This document shows, piece after piece, positions 18,695-26,769 of a stretch of 64,000 nucleotides of DNA. This DNA comes from Vibrio splendidus (GTDB lineage Bacteria; Pseudomonadota; Gammaproteobacteria; Enterobacterales; Vibrionaceae). Position numbers and translations under genes: made by a program. The stretch spans positions 124,001-188,000 of the forward strand of contig NZ_MCUN01000013.1 in the NCBI RefSeq assembly GCF_002873455.1, written 5' to 3'. The stretch's first letter is position 1; every line of letters begins with the position of its first letter. A model generated the notes under the pieces. It was given only the letters and a program-made list of their open reading frames with translations, did no database searches and was not told where the DNA came from.

Positions 18695-19184
18695 GTACCT
18701 AATTTTATGTGTCGATGATGAACCTGAAGTCCTCAACAGTGTCCTTCAAGACTTAGCACCATTTGAAGAAAACTTTATTGTTGAAGGGGCCGAATCGGTC
18801 GATGAAGCCAAGCAAGTAATTAAAGAGATGGGACAGGATGGTATTAAGCTCGCCTTAATATTGTGTGACCACATCATGCCAGACAAAACGGGCATCGATT
18901 TCCTGATCGAACTTAATCAACGCAACTCAACGCAGCCAACACGCAAACTGCTACTCACAGGACAAGCTGGTCTTGAAGATACCGTCACGGCGATTAACAA
19001 CGCTGCGCTTGATTTCTATATTTCAAAACCTTGGCAAGGTGATCAACTTAGAGACACCATAACTCAGCAGTTGACAGACTATGTCATTGCAAACGACAAA
19101 CAGTTGCTAAACTGGACTTCTATTTTAGATACCGAGCGCATCCTGACGTCAATGGCGAACAAGCGAACAAGCTTTGGTGAATAG
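18687..19184 (+). CDS. stand-alone response regulator
   Basis: A 165-residue receiver with the full active site: DDE at 10-12, phospho-acceptor D61 in ILCDHIMPDKTG, T91 and K114 in ISKP. The 45-residue tail carries no DNA-binding or enzyme domain. It overlaps the kinase gene by 8 bases and its receiver aligns closely with the degenerate receiver at the kinase N-terminus, so the two probably arose by duplication and this protein is the phosphorylated partner. The output is unknown. Proteins of this form often act by binding another protein. Confidence 0.85.
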   Translation: MNKYLILCVDDEPEVLNSVLQDLAPFEENFIVEGAESVDEAKQVIKEMGQDGIKLALILCDHIMPDKTGIDFLIELNQRNSTQPTRKLLLTGQAGLEDTVTAINNAALDFYISKPWQGDQLRDTITQQLTDYVIANDKQLLNWTSILDTERILTSMANKRTSFGE

Positions 19185-19254
19185 CTCTAGCATAGCTTTA
19201 ACGTACGGTGAATCGACCTAACGCGTGGTGAATCAACCTTAAATTTGGGTGAAT
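19176..19254 (+). repeat. four copies of a GGTGAAT motif across the end of the response-regulator gene
   Basis: GGTGAAT starts at 19176, 19207, 19227 and 19248. Two copies extend to GGTGAATC-ACCT and two to GGTGAATAG. The first copy supplies the last codons and stop of the response-regulator gene and the others follow in non-coding DNA. Confidence 0.6.
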
Positions 19255-19444
19255 AGTCCCATAAACATGAGATCTCAGTTGCAGAGCAACACCTAAATTG
19301 TATATTTTTTAGCTAAATGGCAAAGGATTAGTATTTTTATAGATTACTTTTTCGTGAGTTAGATTAAACTGTCCCAATGTTTATGGTTTGCCTGATTTTT
19401 CTCAAGCCAAAGGAATTAACACTAAATAAAGGTTTACGGTCGTT

Positions 19445-19987
19445 ATGCGCAAAATTCTACTTACTACCGCTATGTTATTGGCTTCTAGCCAAGCACTAGC
19501 TGTTGATGAACAACCACAAGTAATGAGCAACTTTAACTACGATTACTTTGAAGCACGTATCGGTGCAAGCCCAGTAACATTTGGTGGCGCGTTCAGTAAG
19601 TCAATTCACCCGAATGCTCACGCTATAGCACGTATCGATTCAGAATTTGAAGGCGATTACGATTCAGCTGTAGGTCTTGGTTTCCACGCTCCATTAAACA
19701 ACTGGGCAGACCTAACAGGTGAAATGTTAGCTCGTATCGTTCAACCTGAAAACTCAAGCTCTACTGATATCGGTATGGAAATCAACGTTGGTGTTCGCCA
19801 ATGGCTTGGTCCACAACTAGAAGTTGGTGGTAAAGGTGGTTACGTTTCTATCGATGATAACGATGATTGGACTGGTTCTGTGTACGCGCGTTTCCACTCT
19901 ACAGAGCTTTTCTCTTTAGGTGCTGAAGCTCGCATTAACGACTTCTACGGTGATCAGCTAATGTTCACGGCTCGTTTCAAGTACTAA
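19445..19987 (+). CDS. small outer-membrane beta-barrel protein
   Basis: A 180-residue exported protein. The signal peptide is residues 1-19 (ending SQALA). The mature chain alternates strands and short turns (ARIGASPVTFGGAF, SAVGLGFHAPL, MEINVGVRQWLG, LFSLGAEARINDFYG) and ends FTARFKY, a standard barrel C-terminus. This predicts an 8-strand barrel. Codon use is biased towards well-expressed codons. Function is unknown. It lies between the hybrid-kinase operon and tfoX, with its own leader of about 260 bases. Confidence 0.72.
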   Translation: MRKILLTTAMLLASSQALAVDEQPQVMSNFNYDYFEARIGASPVTFGGAFSKSIHPNAHAIARIDSEFEGDYDSAVGLGFHAPLNNWADLTGEMLARIVQPENSSSTDIGMEINVGVRQWLGPQLEVGGKGGYVSIDDNDDWTGSVYARFHSTELFSLGAEARINDFYGDQLMFTARFKY

Positions 19988-20081
19988 TACTTAACGCTCA
20001 AGCCCTAACAGGTAAGCTCTCCACGAGCACTTAGCCTTTTGATACTTAGTCTTTTAAGAAATCCGGCTAAGACAGAAACAA

Positions 20082-20108
20082 AAAAACCGAGGACATTCCT
20101 CGGTTTTT
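20082..20108. terminator. bidirectional terminator between the barrel gene and tfoX
   Basis: AAAAACCGAGG, loop ACATT, CCTCGGTTTTT. Both flanks are A/T-runs, so it can end the barrel transcript on plus and tfoX on minus. Confidence 0.88.
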
Positions 20109-20147
20109 ATTTATTAACAGTAATCTTAAGCATATGGGCAAACTTCT

Positions 20148-20729
20148 TTAGTGGCAGCTCTTTAGTAATTGCTGCTTGCGTGGCTCTTGTAATAGTTTCC
20201 AATGAATACCATCAATTGCACCCGCAAATTTCCAAAGTAGTTTTAGGTCAACATCATTGCCGTACGCTTCACGAACCTTATTAAACACTTCAGGCGCGCC
20301 CAACTGCATAAACATTGAAACATCATCCACACCGGCCTTTTTAACCATGCGCTCTAATGTAAGCTGCATGTTTGGTAGATCTCTTAATCTACGGCTAGCT
20401 GATGACTTTTTGAAGCTACGCTGCTGAATCGAATTATCGATTGAAGTACGAATAATACTATCCAATTCAGGATGTTCACATGTAAACAGGTCAGTAATAT
20501 CGTAGTAATTTACGGTAGCTGTTGTCTGTTTTTTTACATGGCGATATTTTTCACAATCAAGATCGGTCAGTTTTCTATCTAATGACTTTCCACCTCTAAT
20601 GAATAAACAACCTTCACTCAATAAAGCGAACATAGCGTCATTTTGAAAGAGGCCAATACCTCCAAACATAGAACGTTTTTGATGCTCACCAAATTGATTC
20701 ACGTAATTAATAAATGCTGTCTCGGTCAT
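20148..20729 (-). CDS. tfoX: TfoX/Sxy-family competence regulator
   Basis: A 193-residue protein with a TfoX N-terminal domain (about 1-95; SMFGGIGLFQNDAMFALLS) and a TfoX C-terminal domain (about 110-190; LRDLPNMQLTLERMVKKAGV). TfoX is the chitin-induced switch for natural transformation in vibrios, acting with CRP at Sxy-dependent promoters. Gene order (serC, hybrid kinase, response regulator on one side, panP on the other) matches, as I recall it, the neighbourhood of V. cholerae tfoX. The paralogue TfoY is the alternative, but its typical c-di-GMP riboswitch was not found upstream. AAGGA precedes the ATG. The leader can form competing hairpins around this site. Confidence 0.82.
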   Translation of the reverse strand: MTETAFINYVNQFGEHQKRSMFGGIGLFQNDAMFALLSEGCLFIRGGKSLDRKLTDLDCEKYRHVKKQTTATVNYYDITDLFTCEHPELDSIIRTSIDNSIQQRSFKKSSASRRLRDLPNMQLTLERMVKKAGVDDVSMFMQLGAPEVFNKVREAYGNDVDLKLLWKFAGAIDGIHWKLLQEPRKQQLLKSCH

Positions 20730-20771
20730 ATCCGTTGATCCTTAATCAAATAACCCCGATTAGGTTGATCA
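20730..20771 (-). promoter_or_regulatory. tfoX leader with alternative hairpins around the ribosome-binding site
   Basis: On the minus strand TGATCAA upstream can pair with TTGATTA next to the ribosome-binding site AAGGA (with AACC/GGTT inside the loop). The same TTGAT can instead pair with ATCAA just downstream, putting the AAGG in a 5-base loop. The two folds exclude each other. Vibrio tfoX is known to be controlled at translation through its leader by the small RNA TfoR. The specific folds here are inference. Confidence 0.4.
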
Positions 20772-21086
20772 CCAGACAAGCAGCTTGTTATGCGAAAAAT
20801 TTTTAATCTATTTTTTATTCTTTAGGTGAATATTATGTTTTCGTTTTTCACCTTTAAATAAATGATACTTCGAAAAGAAAAATAAGTCTGGACTTAGTTC
20901 ACATCAATCAATTGAGTATTATGATTTTTCATGATTGGCGTCACAGTAAACTATCAAACCATGCTTAAATTTGGACACCTAGTGATACACCGGTTCAAAT
21001 TATTAAAGGTTATGTCCTCGGATGAGTATTGCTTCACAGCATCGCGGCTTGTAAAATAGCGGTTCATACATGTTTTTACTTTTTTT
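20730..21086. other. divergent intergenic region between tfoX and the HDOD gene
   Basis: Holds both promoters. On the tfoX side, a leader hairpin region lies at 20730-20771, a near-palindrome ACAAG-CAG-CTTGT at 20776-20788, and an inverted repeat AGGTGAA/TTCACCT at 20824-20853. TGTGA near 20900 on the minus strand gives half of a CRP site only. I looked for the conserved GEMM c-di-GMP riboswitch elements and did not find them. Confidence 0.4.
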
Positions 21087-22007
21087 ATGAATCATTTATC
21101 GTTTTTCTGGCTACCACAAAATAAGGCTCTTCTCTTAAAGGGTCTAGAATCAGAGTTCGCCCAACTTGTTGGCCATTCTATCTCAGCGGGAAAAATAACA
21201 CTTCCTCCTATCCCTAACGTTGTACTGAAAATTCAGAAACTTTGCACTCTCGAATCAACCGGGATTGCCGAAGTTGCCGAGTGCTTACTTGAAGACCCAG
21301 GCCTCACAGCTGTCGTCATTCGAGTGGCTAACTCTGTTGTCTTCAACAGACGCAACATTACTTGTATCGATATGATGACGGCTGTGTCGCGCCTTGGCAT
21401 ATTGAGAGTGCGTGACATCGTTACGGCTCAGGCTATTGAACAACTCAAGCATTCAGTCAACTTGAGCAAAGAGTGTAATGAGTTATTGATTCAGAGCGCT
21501 TCTATCTCCAAAGAACTCGGCGCCACTATGGTACTGGTTACCAACGGCTTCAAAGAATTATCCCCTATTGAATACCGCTACCTTGAACATGAGAAATCAC
21601 TGCTTGTTGGGTTACTGGCTGACATTGGTTTGTTCTGTTTGGTTAGCGAATACCACCTCTACCTCGAAAATGGCAACTACCTAGATCACGACATTGCTCT
21701 ACAAATCTTCCAAGGCCAATGTTCTGCGACCAGTAAACTGGTGCTTAATCGTTGGGGCTTCGACAGCGACTTTATTGATGTTTGTAGCAATACCATCAAT
21801 AACCACGAACAACGTGAAGTGTCTTACTTAGATATCGCTCGAATCGCTAACCACCTGCTGATGTTCAGAAACAAGGATGAGAACATCGATGATCACGAAG
21901 TTGAACTTAATGTCACAGGTGCAGAGGTGCTCTATAAATTAAGCAACTTGAGCAAACATGATTTTAATGCAAAGCTAAGCGACGTGATCAATACTAGCGG
22001 CTTCTAA
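21087..22007 (+). CDS. HDOD domain signalling protein
   Basis: A 306-residue cytoplasmic protein whose residues 25-220 form an HDOD domain (ITLPPIPNVVLKIQKL, EVAECLLEDPGLTAVVIRVANS, AVSRLGILRVRDIVTAQA). HDOD is a degenerate HD-type fold without the metal-binding HD pair and usually acts in regulatory protein contacts in motility or stress signalling. No ribosome-binding site is visible: the ATG follows a T-rich run. No better in-frame start exists nearby, so the start is kept. The lysine exporter gene follows 54 bases later without a terminator, so the two may be co-transcribed. Confidence 0.8.
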   Translation: MNHLSFFWLPQNKALLLKGLESEFAQLVGHSISAGKITLPPIPNVVLKIQKLCTLESTGIAEVAECLLEDPGLTAVVIRVANSVVFNRRNITCIDMMTAVSRLGILRVRDIVTAQAIEQLKHSVNLSKECNELLIQSASISKELGATMVLVTNGFKELSPIEYRYLEHEKSLLVGLLADIGLFCLVSEYHLYLENGNYLDHDIALQIFQGQCSATSKLVLNRWGFDSDFIDVCSNTINNHEQREVSYLDIARIANHLLMFRNKDENIDDHEVELNVTGAEVLYKLSNLSKHDFNAKLSDVINTSGF

Positions 22008-22061
22008 GTCACTGTTAAGTGACAGGTAAATGTAATATGAAGTAAATGCAATGGGGAAAGC

Positions 22062-22967
22062 ATGTTTACAGGGATGATCTTTATATTTGCGCCACTCGTC
22101 GTGGGGTATCTTTTTTCAATTTCGAACACTCAGACGCTAGAATTCATCAACCGTTCGACATCGCGGTTGATATACGTGATTCTGGCGTTAATGGGACTAA
22201 GCTTAGCGTCTCTCGATAACCTAAGCAGTAATCTGCAGACAATCCTTCTTTACACCGCCACTTTCTTTGTCTGCTTAAGCGTTTGTAATCTCATGGCACT
22301 GCCCGCAATTGATAAGTTGTTGCCACTCAAAACAGATAGCAGCAACAAGAAACTTCCCCTCTCCTCTATGGCGATGGAGTCTGCCAAACTGATCCTAGTA
22401 GTGGGTTCTGGCCTTATCGCTGGTTTAGTGTTGCCTATCAGTCTGGGTTGGGTTGATACCGCCAGTGAGTGGATTCTGTTTGTTCTTCTGTTCTTTATTG
22501 GCATTCAACTGCGTAATAGCGGACTAACACTTCGTCAGATCTTGCTCAACAAGCACGGCATGGTTATCGCAATCACGATTATCATCACCTCAATGTTAGG
22601 TGGCGTTATCGCGTCTTACATTCTGGATATCCCTCTGTTCAAGGCCTTAGCAATGTCTTCTGGGTTTGGTTGGTATTCTCTGGCTGGTATTTTAATGGGT
22701 GACGCCTTTGGTCCTGTTTATGGGGGCGCTTCTTTCATGCTTGAGCTGTTAAGAGAGTTAGTTGCCTTAGTACTGATTCCAGTGCTGATTCGCAGCTATC
22801 CGTGCACCTCTATTGGCTATGCTGGTGCTACTGCGATGGACTTCACCTTACCGGTCATTCAAACAACAGGCGGCGTTCGATGTGTGCCTATCGCTATTGT
22901 CAGTGGCTTTATCCTAAGCTTGCTTGTCCCGGTTTTGATGTTGTTCTTTGTATCTCTTGCTAACTAG
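22062..22967 (+). CDS. lysO: lysine exporter LysO family protein (YbjE)
   Basis: A 301-residue inner-membrane protein of about eight helices, the length of E. coli YbjE/LysO. LysO exports lysine and its toxic analogue thialysine. Recognised by ESAKLILVVGSGLIAGL, LLFFIGIQLRNSGL, GFGWYSLAGILMGDAFGP and the C-terminal MDFTLPVIQTTGG, which carry the conserved polar residues in the membrane. GGGGAAAG precedes the ATG. The intergenic gap is too short for a lysine riboswitch and none is seen. Confidence 0.85.
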   Translation: MFTGMIFIFAPLVVGYLFSISNTQTLEFINRSTSRLIYVILALMGLSLASLDNLSSNLQTILLYTATFFVCLSVCNLMALPAIDKLLPLKTDSSNKKLPLSSMAMESAKLILVVGSGLIAGLVLPISLGWVDTASEWILFVLLFFIGIQLRNSGLTLRQILLNKHGMVIAITIIITSMLGGVIASYILDIPLFKALAMSSGFGWYSLAGILMGDAFGPVYGGASFMLELLRELVALVLIPVLIRSYPCTSIGYAGATAMDFTLPVIQTTGGVRCVPIAIVSGFILSLLVPVLMLFFVSLAN

Positions 22968-23141
22968 ATCGCAGGAATAGCGTTTGTTTTAGATTAGAAT
23001 GCAACTCGAATACCAATGCCCAAGACTCCGATACAGTTACCGAAATAAAAAGACACTAAGTGTCATTGCTCAACAAATAACGATCACGGTAACCTGTAAC
23101 GACAAAGTTATAAAAAGAATAAACTTACAAAAGGAACCACT

Positions 23142-23669
23142 ATGAAACGCCTTTGCGTCGCATTACTGCTAGCTTCAACTTCTACTTTCTCTTTTGCAGC
23201 AGATTCAATGTCTGAAACAAACCAGTGCCAAGCAAAAAAATATGATGCGTATATCGACGCGTCTTTGAATTGGTATGCAGACCTTGCTGCATTAACGTCT
23301 GAGCAATACCCAGAACTAACAGAAGTAAGTGAGTGGTTCCTAGAAGGTCGTAAACACCACTTTGAGCTTAATCGTGCAGCAGTAAACTACTACCTCGTGA
23401 ACGACTCAAGCAAAGTGGCTACGGAACAACCTGTAGAAGGTTGGCTACAACTTGAGCAACATGACATTAAAACGCTATCAACACGTGATGATGAGCTAGG
23501 TAAAATCGCGAAAACAACGTTCGACGACCGCCAATCAACGCCTCATGCTCAAAACTACGAGCTACGTTCAGCCTTTGCAGAATTGCTGAGCCACCCTAAG
23601 CAAATCGATACGGCACTGCAACGCTACAACCAGTCGATTACTAAACTTGAAGCGATTAAGTGTAAATAA
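23142..23669 (+). CDS. exported hypothetical protein, 175 residues
   Basis: Residues 1-20 are a signal peptide (ending SFAA), and the mature part is mostly helical and charged, with two cysteines (C29 and C174) that could form a disulfide joining its ends. AAAAGGA precedes the ATG. No family or motif is recognised. A terminator follows closely, so it is a single-gene unit between lysO and panP. Confidence 0.7.
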   Translation: MKRLCVALLLASTSTFSFAADSMSETNQCQAKKYDAYIDASLNWYADLAALTSEQYPELTEVSEWFLEGRKHHFELNRAAVNYYLVNDSSKVATEQPVEGWLQLEQHDIKTLSTRDDELGKIAKTTFDDRQSTPHAQNYELRSAFAELLSHPKQIDTALQRYNQSITKLEAIKCK

Positions 23670-23716
23670 CCCCTCATTTAATATGCTTTTTTGAGAAGTT
23701 GGATTTCATAATTAAG

Positions 23717-23737
23717 ACGGGACATTGTTCCCGTTTT
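23717..23737 (+). terminator. terminator between the exported hypothetical gene and panP
   Basis: ACGGGA (23717-23722), loop CATTGT, TCCCGT (23729-23734) then TTT. Because it lies just 50 bases before the panP start it could also act as a leader attenuator, but simple termination is the economical reading. Confidence 0.7.
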
Positions 23738-23788
23738 CGTTTAGATTGTCCCGCTCGCGTCAATATAAAAAAAAATAACTCGCTTGCT

Positions 23789-25432
23789 ATGGTTACGGAA
23801 CAAAAAACAGCAGATGTTAGCTTCGACAGTCTTTTACGTATCTTCACGGTACCTGAAGGCCCAGATTCAACACTCACTCAAATTGAAGACAAACTTTCAC
23901 GAAACCTGAATCAATTCTTACGTGAACACATTGTGGCTGAAGAAAAGCCGCTGCGTGAAATTGAGAAAGATTTTTCAAATGCTCATATCCCTGAGCAGCC
24001 TGAGTTTGTTTCTGAACATACTGAGCATCTCCTCGATTCTCTCGTGTCTCACTCGGTTCATACGTCTTCGCCAAGTTTTATTGGCCATATGACGTCTGCT
24101 CTGCCGTACTTTCTGATGCCGCTTTCTAAGATCATGATTGCGTTGAATCAGAATCTAGTAAAAATCGAGACCTCCAAAGCTTTTACTCCCCTAGAACGTC
24201 AAGTTCTGGGTATGTTACATCGCTTGATCTACCAAGATGATGATGAGTTTTATTCACGTTGGATGCACAGTGCGAACCACTCTTTAGGTGCGTTTTGTTC
24301 TGGTGGTACCATCGCGAACATTACTGCGCTTTGGGTTGCACGCAACAATGCGCTGAAGGCACAAGGTTCGTTCAAAGGTGTTGAAAAAGAAGGCTTGTTT
24401 AAAGCCATGAAGCACTACGACTACGAAGGCCTAGCCATCTTAGTATCTGAACGTGGCCACTACTCTCTAAAAAAAGCCGCAGATGTCCTTGGTATTGGTC
24501 AAGAAGGTTTAGTGTCTGTTAAGACAGATAACGACAACCGCATTTGCACTGACGATCTAAGACTCAAGATCGAGCAGCTAAAGCAGAACAAAATTAAACC
24601 TTTCGCCGTCATTGGTGTAGCTGGTACAACCGAAACTGGTAATATCGACCCGCTAAGAGACATTGCAGAGGTGTGCGCCGAAACAGATTGTCACTTCCAC
24701 GTCGATGCAGCTTGGGGCGGTGCGACTCTGATGTCGAACAATCATCGTCACTTGCTTGATGGCATCGAGCTAGCAGATTCAGTCACGATTGATGCACATA
24801 AACAGCTTTATATCCCTATGGGTGCTGGTATGGTGCTGTTTAAGAAGCCAGATGCGATGACAGCGATCGAACATCACGCTCAATACATATTGCGTAAGGG
24901 TTCGAAAGATCTTGGTAGCCATACGTTAGAAGGCTCTCGTTCAGGTATGGCAATGCTTGTTTATGCGTCAATGCACATCATAAGTCGTCCTGGTTATGAA
25001 CTGCTGATCGACCAAAGCATCAACAAAGCACGCTACTTTGCCGACCTGATTAAAGATCAAAGCGATTTCGAGCTGGTTTCAGAGCCTGAGCTTTGCCTAC
25101 TGACTTATCGCTATGTGCCTGAACCAGTTAAATCGGCGCTGCTTAAAGCTGACGCAACAAAGCGTGTTGAACTGAATGAGCTACTGAATGAACTGACCAA
25201 GTTTATTCAAAAGAAGCAGCGTGAAACAGGCAAGTCTTTCGTATCACGAACGCGCTTAAACCCCGAAGCATGGGCGCATCAACCCATCATCGTTTTCCGA
25301 GTAGTGTTAGCCAATCCACTGACAGGTAATGATATTCTTTCTTCAGTGCTTGAAGAACAGCGTGAAATCTCTAAACTAGCACCTAACTTGATGGGCAAAA
25401 TCACCAAACTGGTTACGCACATCAACGCATAG
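23789..25432 (+). CDS. panP: PLP-dependent aspartate 1-decarboxylase
   Basis: A 547-residue group II PLP decarboxylase (glutamate/tyrosine decarboxylase superfamily). The Vibrio family member PanP makes beta-alanine from aspartate for pantothenate and CoA, replacing the pyruvoyl enzyme PanD. Visible features are the PLP lysine in SVTIDAHKQLYIPMGAG, FHVDAAWGGA, and FCSGGTIANITALW. The frame is open 30 codons upstream, but those residues cover the terminator hairpin and look non-coding, so ATG 23789 is chosen although its ribosome-binding site is weak. A long hairpin follows the stop. Confidence 0.85.
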   Translation: MVTEQKTADVSFDSLLRIFTVPEGPDSTLTQIEDKLSRNLNQFLREHIVAEEKPLREIEKDFSNAHIPEQPEFVSEHTEHLLDSLVSHSVHTSSPSFIGHMTSALPYFLMPLSKIMIALNQNLVKIETSKAFTPLERQVLGMLHRLIYQDDDEFYSRWMHSANHSLGAFCSGGTIANITALWVARNNALKAQGSFKGVEKEGLFKAMKHYDYEGLAILVSERGHYSLKKAADVLGIGQEGLVSVKTDNDNRICTDDLRLKIEQLKQNKIKPFAVIGVAGTTETGNIDPLRDIAEVCAETDCHFHVDAAWGGATLMSNNHRHLLDGIELADSVTIDAHKQLYIPMGAGMVLFKKPDAMTAIEHHAQYILRKGSKDLGSHTLEGSRSGMAMLVYASMHIISRPGYELLIDQSINKARYFADLIKDQSDFELVSEPELCLLTYRYVPEPVKSALLKADATKRVELNELLNELTKFIQKKQRETGKSFVSRTRLNPEAWAHQPIIVFRVVLANPLTGNDILSSVLEEQREISKLAPNLMGKITKLVTHINA

Positions 25433-25442
25433 TCATTCAATT

Positions 25443-25487
25443 TTAGTTGCATCAAATTGAAAATTTCTTTCTTTTTGATGTAACTAA
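25443..25487 (+). terminator. long hairpin after panP
   Basis: TTAGTTGCATCAAA (25443-25456) pairs with TTTGATGTAACTAA (25474-25487), 14 pairs with one G-T, across a 17-base T-rich loop. It lies 10 bases after the panP stop. There is no T-run afterwards, so it may end transcription poorly or protect the 3' end. Confidence 0.5.
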
Positions 25488-25791
25488 GCTGTCAGTTCAT
25501 ACTCAATTTGCATTCTTTTTGCTCAAAATCTCTTCCAATTCTGTAGTTTTCTAAAATTTTGTTGAGGTTTGTCATATTCTTAAGCATTCATGCCCTGTTT
25601 TTGTATTAGTAAATAGTATGTTGGGTTTATACTGACTCTATGGTGCTAGTTAGCTTGATATCTATTTGATGCAGCAGTATTTACAATACCGAATATAGCT
25701 TTGGTTTTGTGTTTACTGATATTTGCTTCAGCCATACCCCCTGGTAAAAGATATTAACTAGCAAGTTGTTCTCTATACCCTTGTGAACACT
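25488..25791 (+). other. intergenic region upstream of hexR
   Basis: About 300 AT-rich bases between the panP hairpin and hexR. I see no copy of the TGTAAT-type palindrome reported for HexR, no open frame and no clear repeat. Confidence 0.35.
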
Positions 25792-26646
25792 ATGAATACA
25801 TTAGAAAAAATACAAAAAAACCTGGAAAATTTCAGCAAGTCTGAGCGTAAGGTAGCCGAAGTAATCATGGCTTCCCCTCAAACTGCAATTCATTCTAGCA
25901 TTGCTACCTTAGCTAAAATGGCTGACGTGAGTGAGCCTACAGTTAACCGCTTCTGTCGTCGTTTAGACACAAAGGGCTTTCCTGACTTCAAACTTCACCT
26001 AGCTCAAAGCTTGGCGAATGGTACACCTTACGTGAACCGTAACGTTGAAGAAGATGATGGCCCAGATGCTTACACACATAAGATTTTCGAATCAACCATG
26101 GCTTGTCTAGACGTTGCTAAAAATAGTCTAGACGCGATGCAAGTAAACCGTGCAGTTGACTTGCTGACTCAAGCAAAACGCATTTCATTCTTCGGACTGG
26201 GTGCCTCTTCTGCTGTAGCAAAAGATGCTCAAAACAAGTTCATTCGTTTCAACATCCCAATCACTTGTTTCGAAGACATCGTGATGCAACGCATGAGCTG
26301 CATTAACTGCAGTGACAACGACGTTATTGTTCTGATCTCTCACACTGGCCGCACAAAAAGCCAAGTTGAGATTGCGAACTTAGCTCGCGAGAACGGCGCG
26401 ACAGTTATCGCTATCACAGCGAAAGACTCTCCATTAGATAAAGCGAGCTCGCTATCCATCTCATTGGATGTACCGGAAGACACTGACGTTTACATGCCAA
26501 TGGCAAGTCGCGTTGTTCAGATGACGGTTATCGATGTGCTAGCAACAGGGTTTACGCTTCGTCGTGGTTCTGGTTTCAGAGAGAATCTAAAGCGAGTAAA
26601 AGAGTCGCTTCGTGATTCACGTTACGAGAAGTACTCTCAGTTCTAA
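25792..26646 (+). CDS. hexR: HexR, MurR/RpiR-family regulator of central carbon metabolism
   Basis: A 284-residue regulator closely matching E. coli HexR. The N-terminal RpiR helix-turn-helix (1-77) reads MNTLEKIQKNLENFSKSER and SEPTVNRFCRRLDTKGFPDF, and the C-terminal SIS sugar-phosphate isomerase fold (about 120-260) has FFGLGASSAVA and LISHTGRTKS. HexR senses 2-keto-3-deoxy-6-phosphogluconate and controls glycolytic, gluconeogenic and Entner-Doudoroff genes. An in-frame GTG three codons earlier exists, but ATG 25792 fits the family. It is monocistronic, with a terminator. Confidence 0.93.
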   Translation: MNTLEKIQKNLENFSKSERKVAEVIMASPQTAIHSSIATLAKMADVSEPTVNRFCRRLDTKGFPDFKLHLAQSLANGTPYVNRNVEEDDGPDAYTHKIFESTMACLDVAKNSLDAMQVNRAVDLLTQAKRISFFGLGASSAVAKDAQNKFIRFNIPITCFEDIVMQRMSCINCSDNDVIVLISHTGRTKSQVEIANLARENGATVIAITAKDSPLDKASSLSISLDVPEDTDVYMPMASRVVQMTVIDVLATGFTLRRGSGFRENLKRVKESLRDSRYEKYSQF

Positions 26647-26695
26647 TCTGCTAAAACCTGAACTGAAAACACAGGACCAGAGAACAAGTGAAATT

Positions 26696-26724
26696 AAAAA
26701 ACGGAGCCTAGAGCTCCGTTTTTA
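26696..26724. terminator. hexR terminator
   Basis: ACGGAGC, loop CTAGA, GCTCCGT followed by TTTT, and an A-run on the left side that lets it also serve the convergent alcohol dehydrogenase gene. Confidence 0.88.
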
Positions 26725-26769
26725 TTTGTCTGTTTAAAATGACGTATACAGATAACAAGTTTAAGACCG

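Noticed and set aside
20730..21086. c-di-GMP (GEMM) riboswitch upstream of the TfoX-family gene
   Set aside because: TfoY genes in vibrios often carry one, so I read both strands for the conserved core elements (GCAAAGC and GGTAGC-like parts). They are absent, which also favours tfoX over tfoY.
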